Assembly (NCBI RefSeq): GCF_014322795.1
Contig: NZ_JAASTT010000015.1
Span: 21,297 to 85,296, forward strand
Origin: Paenilisteria portnoyi
GTDB taxonomy: Bacteria; Bacillota; Bacilli; Lactobacillales; Listeriaceae
Direction: 5' to 3'
DNA length: 64,000 nucleotides
The position numbers were made by a program, and so were the translations under genes. This document shows positions 58,968 to 64,000 of the stretch, piece after piece. How positions within the stretch are numbered: the first letter of the stretch is position 1; each line of letters starts with the position of its first letter. Below the pieces are notes generated by a model, which was not told the origin of the DNA, did not search any database, and saw only the letters and a program-made list of their open reading frames with translations.

Positions 58968-59111
58968 CGTTGTCGCTTTATAAAAGACGGAAGAATCGTG
59001 TTTCTATAGACTTAGAGCATTGGGATTTAGATTACGTCATCTTTGAACGGTCGATGGGATAGTAAAGATCGTGTATTTAATCCCAGTAAAACGTTTACAA
59101 TGACATGTTTT

Positions 59112-59146
59112 GTATATTTAATATGTATGTTACATATTAAATATAC
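59112..59146. repeat. perfect 16-bp inverted repeat before the WXG100 gene
   Basis: GTATATTTAATATGTA and TACATATTAAATATAC are exact complements separated by TGT. The repeat ends 14 bases before the WXG100 start codon, with the ribosome site GGGAGATGAG in between. Either a regulator-binding operator or a 5' mRNA hairpin. It has no T-run of terminator type. Confidence 0.85.
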
Positions 59147-59160
59147 GGGAGATGAGTTAT

Positions 59161-59457
59161 ATGTCAGGTCAAATTAGAATGAGTCCAGCAGAGTTACGCG
59201 ATCGCTCCAAAACCTATGGTCGTAAGGGACAGGATATTGAACAAATATTACGAGAATTGGAGCAGTTACAAGAACAGCTTCGTGGAGAATGGGAAGGGGA
59301 AGCGTTCCGGAAATTTGATGATCAATTCCAACAATTGAAACCAAAAGTAACGGATTTCTCCAATTTAATGCATCAAATTGAGCAACAACTGGCGAAAACG
59401 GCAAATGCAGTGGAAGAAAATGATGCGAATCTTTCTCGTAACTTTGGGTTAAACTAA
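59161..59457 (+). CDS. WXG100-family (EsxA-like) T7SS protein
   Basis: 98 residues. Helical hairpin with the central WEG turn (GEWEGEAFRKFDDQF, about residues 42-56), flanked by QILRELEQLQEQLRGEW and FSNLMHQIEQQLAKTANAV. Classic WXG100 size and form, without a signal peptide. Such proteins are secreted by the type VII system as dimers, often carrying effectors. ATG follows GGGAGATGAG, and a striking perfect inverted repeat lies just upstream. No EssA/B/C or EsaA gene occurs in the window, so secretion would depend on a machine encoded elsewhere. Confidence 0.88.
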   Translation: MSGQIRMSPAELRDRSKTYGRKGQDIEQILRELEQLQEQLRGEWEGEAFRKFDDQFQQLKPKVTDFSNLMHQIEQQLAKTANAVEENDANLSRNFGLN

Positions 59458-59458
59458 T

Positions 59459-59492
59459 CCATGAAGCCTTACATAAGTAAGGCTTTTTCTTG
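59459..59492 (+). terminator. attenuating hairpin after the WXG100 gene
   Basis: AAGCCTTAC/GTAAGGCTT stem followed by TTTTTC. It would let the WXG100 gene be expressed above the downstream genes. Confidence 0.75.
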
Positions 59493-59511
59493 AAAAAGGG
59501 AGGAAAGTGCA

Positions 59512-59937
59512 ATGGACGCATTCGATCAGTTGACACAAAGCATTCGTCATCAAGAAAATCGAGCATCAGAATGTCAAATAGAAATAAGAAACTTGAGAAT
59601 GAAATTAGAACAGTTATATATGGCGCAAGATAAACAACGACAAGCACAAGATAAGTTTTTGGAGTTTCAGTATCGTAGGAAAAGGCAGTATCAGAACATG
59701 TATGATATTACTGGCCAGATGCGCTTTGCAAGGAGTCAAGCGACCCGTGTATTGGACATACTGCACAGCAATCAGGCGCTACGTACAGAGCACCTTCTAG
59801 AAGATGCGCTACAAAAAATAAGACTAGAAATAGAAAGAACAGAGCAGGAAATCGCAAGAAATCAGGCACTAATTGGCGATTGTGATCAATTAATAAATCA
59901 ATTGTATCAGCAACGTACACAGGTCTTAACCAAGTAG
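59512..59937 (+). CDS. DUF5082/YwqH-like coiled-coil protein
   Basis: 141 residues, almost entirely helical: SIRHQENRASECQIEIRNLR, then QAQDKFLEFQYRRKRQYQNM and RLEIERTEQEIARNQALIGD. Two coiled-coil arms with a break near residues 60-75. Size and gene position (between a WXG100 gene and further small helical genes before an effector) match YwqH/DUF5082 proteins of Bacillus LXG toxin operons; the family call is by layout rather than clear motif. ATG follows GGGAGGAAAG. A short hairpin between esxA and this gene (AAGCCTTAC/GTAAGGCTT, then TTTTT) may attenuate. Confidence 0.6.
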   Translation: MDAFDQLTQSIRHQENRASECQIEIRNLRMKLEQLYMAQDKQRQAQDKFLEFQYRRKRQYQNMYDITGQMRFARSQATRVLDILHSNQALRTEHLLEDALQKIRLEIERTEQEIARNQALIGDCDQLINQLYQQRTQVLTK

Positions 59938-59949
59938 AGGAGTGTAACG

Positions 59950-60246
59950 ATGACCTATAAAATAGGGTATGACATTGTTGTCAACGAAGAAGACTGTGAA
60001 GAGATGGGGAAAGAATATGAAACAATGGCGCAGACTTTCGAACAAAAATTGACAGACTACTTAGCTTCATTGGATCGTATTTTGGCGGGTGCAGTAAAAA
60101 GTGGGCAGGTTGCCGATAATTTAGCGCTATTTCAACAAGAAGTAAAGGGATTGCAGAAGGAAGTCGAAGAAATTAGTACGACGGCAAAAGAAAAAGCAAC
60201 CAGTTTTGGAACTGCGATAGATGAGGCAGACAAAGAGTTGTTTTAA
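59950..60246 (+). CDS. small helical T7SS-cassette protein
   Basis: 98 residues. Acidic helical hairpin: NEEDCEEMGKEYETMAQTFE, then LASLDRILAGAVKSGQVADN and LQKEVEEISTTAKEKATSFG. WXG100-like in size and fold expectation but without a WXG turn; the region around AVKSGQVADNL could be the loop. It starts 12 bases after the preceding gene with GAGGAGTG. Likely a heterodimer partner in the cassette. No firm family. Confidence 0.6.
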   Translation: MTYKIGYDIVVNEEDCEEMGKEYETMAQTFEQKLTDYLASLDRILAGAVKSGQVADNLALFQQEVKGLQKEVEEISTTAKEKATSFGTAIDEADKELF

Positions 60247-60258
60247 GGAGGGGTATTC

Positions 60259-60543
60259 ATGAGTGAGGTTCATATCGATCCTACTATCCTGGAACAAGAA
60301 ATTGGTGTATTGAAAGGTTTACTTACTACTAAAATAACGAGAACGAAGGGAAGTATAAGTAACAAAGGGAAGGCATCCGAGAAAATGAAGGAAGTACAGG
60401 TATATTACGATACATTGAATGAGACGCTAGATATACTTATTCAAAATACAGCATCTTTTTTAGATAATGCTAAAGATGCGTATATAGATACAGATGAAGC
60501 AAGTGCAGCGATACTTAATCAATTAATAGAGGGAAGTGAGTAA
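60259..60543 (+). CDS. DUF5344/YwqI-like small helical protein
   Basis: 94 residues with the YwqI-type start MSEVHIDPTILEQEIGVLKG and two helices (KASEKMKEVQVYYDTLNETL and IQNTASFLDNAKDAYIDTDE). Hydrophilic, no signal peptide. In Bacillus, YwqI-like proteins are encoded just before LXG toxins; here the next gene, two bases on, is the metallopeptidase effector. ATG follows AAGGAGGGG. Best guess: effector-specific chaperone or targeting partner. Confidence 0.62.
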   Translation: MSEVHIDPTILEQEIGVLKGLLTTKITRTKGSISNKGKASEKMKEVQVYYDTLNETLDILIQNTASFLDNAKDAYIDTDEASAAILNQLIEGSE

Positions 60544-60545
60544 AA

Positions 60546-61880
60546 ATGGCTGGAAAATCACATGATTTCTCACAAGCTTCTATTGACCAATTAGCGACTA
60601 TTGTAAATGACGTGGAAGATGATGGACAATTAGGTTTTTTGGATTGGGTAAATGACCCTTTTATATCAGTTCCGGAGATACAGGACAGTTTGGATAATTT
60701 AAATGAATATCACAAAGCAGTGATAGACAAACATGATATTGGAAAGCAAGCTTTTGATGAAATCTTGAAAGATGTTGAAAGTGTGGATAAGGCATATGAA
60801 AGAAATTTTGAAAGTACGCTCAATGAGTTAGAAGGATTTCAATATAAACTAGAAAATATAGCACAACTCATTACACCTTCCGTTATTTCTACTTCAAAAG
60901 ATATACTAGGAAGCATTGTGTCATACACTAATTACAGGGGGATGGCAATCGCTCAGTATGGAGACTATCTAAAAGGGCACCCAGATGATTTGGATAGAAT
61001 TATGGCAATTGTTGAATATGAGGCGCTTCATCCGGAATCTGTAAAGAAAACTAATGAGTTTCTTTCGCCACTAGAAATGCAGGATGTTATAGGGATTAAG
61101 TATCTTATCTATACAGCAGAGGAGCCACAACGGTCGTTATGCTTGAAATATATGAGTGAGTACGAGATAAAATTCCTCAGCAAAGAGGACATCGAAAAAG
61201 ATGTATCTTCATACTTTAGCCCAGGGGATAATTCTATTAATGTTAATATGCGTATTGATAGATATAACGAACGTGGAAGTTACTATACTTTTTTCCATGA
61301 AATGGGACATGCGATTGATAACTATTATGGGAAAGAACATGGCACGAATGATAGTTATTCCAGCATATTCAAAACAAAGGGAAAAACATTAAGTGAATAC
61401 AATATACAAGATGTGGGAAAAAATGTTGAAGATAGTCTTGATAAGTTACTCAAAGAGGACAAATATAGTGGTCTAAGTGATGGTGAGAAACAAAAAATGA
61501 TTAATAATATTTCACAAAACATAATGCAGCAAGATAAGAATTATGATAACTTAACGCAAACTGAGCAAAATTTACAAGACAAGCTAAAACTACATTATGC
61601 GGATGAGTTTGCTGGTGCTGATGCTGAAAGTCCGTCTGATATTTATGGAGGGGTTACTAATTTTACGATAAAAGGAGATTATGGGCATCAAAAAGATCCT
61701 TACTATTGGTTTAATAAAAGTGGAGATGTTGTTCGAACAACCAATAAGGAATCTTTTGCAGAATTTTTTGGTAGGAAGGTAACAACAGGTGACACGAGTG
61801 TCAATGGATTAGGAAGCATAGACACTTATTTACCTGAATCAAGCAAGCATATGGAAGAAATGCTGGAGTCGATGAGGTGA
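60546..61880 (+). CDS. T7SS-type zinc metallopeptidase effector
   Basis: 444 residues. The N-terminal ~130 are helical (FSQASIDQLATIVNDVEDDG, NLNEYHKAVIDKHDIGKQAF), which would suit a T7SS targeting domain though no LXG motif is seen. The C-terminal domain has the zinc motif HEMGH (residues 251-255) in YYTFFHEMGHAIDNYYG, then SDIYGGVTNFTIKGDYGH (about 364-381) and TTNKESFAEFFGRK (about 398-411), whose Glu is a likely third zinc ligand. The HExGHAxD...ExFAExF pattern recalls the protease domain of anthrax lethal factor. It follows a WXG100 cassette and overlaps a lipoprotein gene downstream, so it is probably a secreted antibacterial or anti-host protease. Confidence 0.78.
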   Translation: MAGKSHDFSQASIDQLATIVNDVEDDGQLGFLDWVNDPFISVPEIQDSLDNLNEYHKAVIDKHDIGKQAFDEILKDVESVDKAYERNFESTLNELEGFQYKLENIAQLITPSVISTSKDILGSIVSYTNYRGMAIAQYGDYLKGHPDDLDRIMAIVEYEALHPESVKKTNEFLSPLEMQDVIGIKYLIYTAEEPQRSLCLKYMSEYEIKFLSKEDIEKDVSSYFSPGDNSINVNMRIDRYNERGSYYTFFHEMGHAIDNYYGKEHGTNDSYSSIFKTKGKTLSEYNIQDVGKNVEDSLDKLLKEDKYSGLSDGEKQKMINNISQNIMQQDKNYDNLTQTEQNLQDKLKLHYADEFAGADAESPSDIYGGVTNFTIKGDYGHQKDPYYWFNKSGDVVRTTNKESFAEFFGRKVTTGDTSVNGLGSIDTYLPESSKHMEEMLESMR

Positions 61881-61885
61881 ACTAT

Positions 61886-62467
61886 TTGAGTAAAAAAATG
61901 ATTATTGTAGGAATGTTATTCTTTGTTTGTTTTATAAGTGCTTGCTCCAACAAACCAGAAACGATTCCTAATAGTGAGGAGGATAAAAAAGTGGTTGAAA
62001 CTCCAATAAAAGACTTTTCAAGAATTGATAAATTAGCGCAATCAACCGAGCCACAGGATATAGATAGGGTAGTCAAAATTTTATTTTATGAGTCAAATAA
62101 CATGCAGTATAAGAATACAATAGCTATCGATATTGGAAATAATGCAATGTATTTAAATCCAAAAGTCCCAACACTTGGACTAGTTAATGCAGACTATAAA
62201 ATGACAGAAGAAGATGTGGAGAAGATACAAAATATCATAAAAAAATATGGTATTCAGAGTTGGAAGGAAGATTATTCAGATAGCAAAAATACTAATTATG
62301 AAGACGGTTATGGTTGGGTAATATACTTGGAATATGCTGATCGAACGGTTGAAAGACATTCCGGATCTGGCATGTATAGGGCAGACGTAATTCCCAAAAA
62401 TTTCGATACATTCATAGAGGAAATAACAAATTTTGTTGATAGTAAGAAAGGTGATTTAAACGAATAG
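61886..62467 (+). CDS. lipoprotein, candidate immunity to the metallopeptidase
   Basis: 193 residues starting at TTG with GAGGTGA upstream; the frame also has a GTG at 61877 overlapping the effector stop. Lipoprotein signal: basic SKK, then MIIVGMLFFVCF and lipobox ISAC, followed by a Ser/Asn linker. The mature part is an alpha/beta domain with NTIAIDIGNNAMYLNPK and DGYGWVIYLEYADRTVERHS. No known family. Tight coupling to the effector gene and a surface location make it a good candidate for an immunity protein that neutralises the protease outside the membrane, as lipoprotein TilA does for TslA. Inference. Confidence 0.7.
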   Translation: MSKKMIIVGMLFFVCFISACSNKPETIPNSEEDKKVVETPIKDFSRIDKLAQSTEPQDIDRVVKILFYESNNMQYKNTIAIDIGNNAMYLNPKVPTLGLVNADYKMTEEDVEKIQNIIKKYGIQSWKEDYSDSKNTNYEDGYGWVIYLEYADRTVERHSGSGMYRADVIPKNFDTFIEEITNFVDSKKGDLNE

Positions 62468-62619
62468 CGTTACTATCCTGTAAACTGAAATCTAAAATGG
62501 AGAGAAAAATATAACTAGGGGTAGAACCAGCATCTCCGAGCAAATCGGACATTACGTAATATTCTGACTATAATGATTGGAATATCTTATGAATAGAGTT
62601 TCTTCTATATTACTATATT

Positions 62620-62656
62620 GGCCACAATCTTGTTAACGGATAGTGGCCTTATTTTT
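62620..62656 (+). terminator. terminator after the T7SS cassette
   Basis: GGCCAC/GTGGCC hairpin followed by TTATTTTT, about 150 bases after the lipoprotein stop and before the convergent recombinase fragment. Confidence 0.65.
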
Positions 62657-62675
62657 AATGCGAAGCAAGCTATTT

Positions 62676-62969
62676 CTACTGGTCTTCTGTAGGCATTGTG
62701 GCTAAGCCTTCTTTAATCCGATATATCGTCGGTCTTGTTACTCGATTTTTCTCCGCAATACGTTTGATTGGCAAGCCTTCTTCTAACATGCGCACAATCT
62801 GATGGTATACTGCTTGTTTTTGTGGATCTTTTGCATCTGCAGCGTATAAAATCGGCCGACCTTTATAGACGCCTTTTTCCTTCGCTATCGCAATTCCCTG
62901 CGCTTGCCTTCTTTTACTTTCCGTTCTTTCCCGTTCCGCAATCATCGCCAGCCGAATACAGTTCGACAT
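62676..62969 (-). pseudogene. C-terminal fragment of a serine recombinase
   Basis: 97 codons with the resolvase/invertase C-terminus: ERERTESKRRQAQGIAIAKE, then KGVYKGRP and the DNA-binding helix-turn-helix IKRIAEKNRVTRPTIYRIKE. The catalytic N-terminal ~120 residues, with the active serine, are absent, and the sequence before MSNCIRLAM is degenerate. Marks a past Tn3-type resolvase or invertase and hence mobile DNA at the border of the cassette. Not expected to be functional. Confidence 0.82.
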
Positions 62970-63221
62970 ATAGAAAATATGTTCTATAAAAACATATCAT
63001 TCAGTTGGTCTAGATTTTAACAAGATGGTTGATTGGATTTGGCTTATTATGTTCACAATATAGAAAGACTGAATAGGCTTTGTTGTATAAAATAAACAGT
63101 TACCTACTGTGAGAAGGTGTTATACTAAAAAATAATTAAAGGACGTAGAGAACTTATTATATCCCATTTTATATTAATTGAGAGGTTGCTTTAGAATCTT
63201 TATGATAGGAGCTCATAGACT

Positions 63222-64000
63222 ATGAGAAGAGAACAAATAGTACGAAGAAAAATAATTACTGTTATTTTGTCACTAATTGTAGTGGGATCCCAAACCTTAA
63301 CTACTGTTCCCGTTAATACAATGGCTTCAGAAAGTGCAATGGGAAGTGTAGGATCTACGATGGATACTAATTTTGTAAAAAGTACACCTACTGCAAGTGA
63401 TATTACAATAAATACGATACAAACAACAGATTTAGTAGTAACTGGGACTGGGATTCCAGGTGAAAAAGTAATGGTATATGGTTTGGATACAATGGCGAAT
63501 TTTGATAGTAATCCAGTCACTGTCGATGCTAATGGCAATTGGAAGTTTACAATGCATGCCAAACAAAAACAGGGTAGACCTGTAGCTGTACGATATGTAG
63601 ACTATCCTGATATTATTGCTCAGACAGTTGTTGCGAAGGGAGATCTTCCGATTATTACAGCATCAAATAGAACATTAAGAGCTGGGGATGTATTCGATGG
63701 GAAGGAAGGCGTTAGTGCGTTAGACACAGAAGATGGAGACTTAACAAATAATATTAATATAATTTCAAATGATGTAAATATGAATACGGTAGGAGTATAC
63801 TCGATTACTTATGAAGTAAGCGATTCTGATGGGAATACAAGCAGTAAGACGATTGAAATTACAGTAACAAGTAATGATAAGCCCGTTATCAATGGTGCAG
63901 AAGATGAAAGTATTGAGATAGGAACATCATTTGATGCAAAAAAAGATGTTACAGCGAGCGACACAGAAGATGGAGATTTGACAAATCAAATAATAGTAAT
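63222..64000 (+). CDS. secreted surface protein with DUF5011-type repeats (partial)
   Basis: Open frame running off the window, 259 codons seen. Signal peptide: basic start MRREQIVRRK, hydrophobic IITVILSLIVVGSQTL, then a cleavable region. A first beta domain contains VVTGTGIPGEKVMVYG and NGNWKFTMHA. Two or more repeats follow, each with DTEDGDLTN (about residues 166-174 and again near the window end) and a strand pattern VGVYSITYEVSDSDGNTSSK. These are Ig-like DUF5011 domains common in Listeria cell-wall proteins, which usually end in LPXTG. The ATG follows AGGAGCTC. Anchor and size lie outside the window. Confidence 0.85.
   Translation, partial: MRREQIVRRKIITVILSLIVVGSQTLTTVPVNTMASESAMGSVGSTMDTNFVKSTPTASDITINTIQTTDLVVTGTGIPGEKVMVYGLDTMANFDSNPVTVDANGNWKFTMHAKQKQGRPVAVRYVDYPDIIAQTVVAKGDLPIITASNRTLRAGDVFDGKEGVSALDTEDGDLTNNINIISNDVNMNTVGVYSITYEVSDSDGNTSSKTIEITVTSNDKPVINGAEDESIEIGTSFDAKKDVTASDTEDGDLTNQIIV

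Noticed and set aside
58968..59111. Possible small gene between the coiled-coil and WXG100 genes
   Set aside because: No open frame with a ribosome site; AT-rich leader only.

Overview
The window is the replication-origin region of a low-GC Firmicute, almost certainly a member of the genus Listeria in the broad sense (an environmental clade rather than L. monocytogenes itself). DnaA, GyrA, GyrB, DnaN, the S4-domain protein and the MATE transporter in this order are Listeria-like. So are the fused glutathione enzyme GshF, the PerR-type catalase promoter and the serC-serA-DUF1015 block. Genes left of about 39.7 kb mostly run leftward and genes right of 40.3 kb mostly rightward, which fits bidirectional replication from an oriC on either side of dnaA. 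I found no rRNA, tRNA or CRISPR array.

Layout. 0.1-4.6 kb: Nudix hydrolase, DUF1129 membrane protein, and a YtrA-type GntR regulator/ABC ATPase/permease operon with one broken permease. 4.6-8.1 kb: gshF and ychF. 8.2-14.1 kb: an accessory island with an IS30-family element next to a truncated gene, an IS1182-family element inserted in the loop of a terminator, a YezG-like immunity gene with its YeeF-like nuclease toxin, and decayed fragments. 14.2-17.4 kb: catalase with a perfect PerR box, a yybP-ykoY manganese riboswitch in front of a small soluble protein, and small ORFs. 17.4-28.4 kb: parB, parA, an MFS exporter, a frameshifted AlbA_2-type gene, a probable RelE-fold/HTH fusion, noc, rsmG, mnmG and mnmE. 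28.4-42.5 kb: gyrA, gyrB, recF, yaaA, a GNAT enzyme, MATE, dnaN, dnaA, oriC, rpmH, rnpA, yidC and jag.

42.5-46.4 kb holds a complete two-gene RNA-repair cassette (Pnkp and Hen1), transcribed against the replication fork. 46.8-49.1 kb: aquaporin and a MarR/MFS pair. 49.2-51.5 kb: an IS remnant and a decayed type VII secretion (T7SS) lipase-toxin locus of the 'reverse LXG' TslA type with DUF3958- and DUF3130-like partners. 52-57.4 kb: serC, serA, DUF1015, a ROK regulator and an SRPBCC protein. 57.9-62.5 kb: a second T7SS-type cassette with WXG100 and other small helical proteins, a zinc metallopeptidase effector whose C-terminus recalls anthrax lethal factor, and a lipoprotein that may be its immunity protein. 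The window ends inside a secreted repeat-domain surface protein.

Chromosome-organisation signals tie the region together. There are seven parS sites (five perfect), two Noc-binding sites, clustered DnaA boxes and a DnaA-trio unwinding region. A structured repeat, not recognised by me, occurs twice in full near the origin and once in part. The junction gyrA-mnmE, instead of jag-mnmE, indicates an inversion containing oriC relative to the usual Bacillus/Listeria order. Several genes are broken by single-base changes. These could be real decay or consensus errors, and each is marked.
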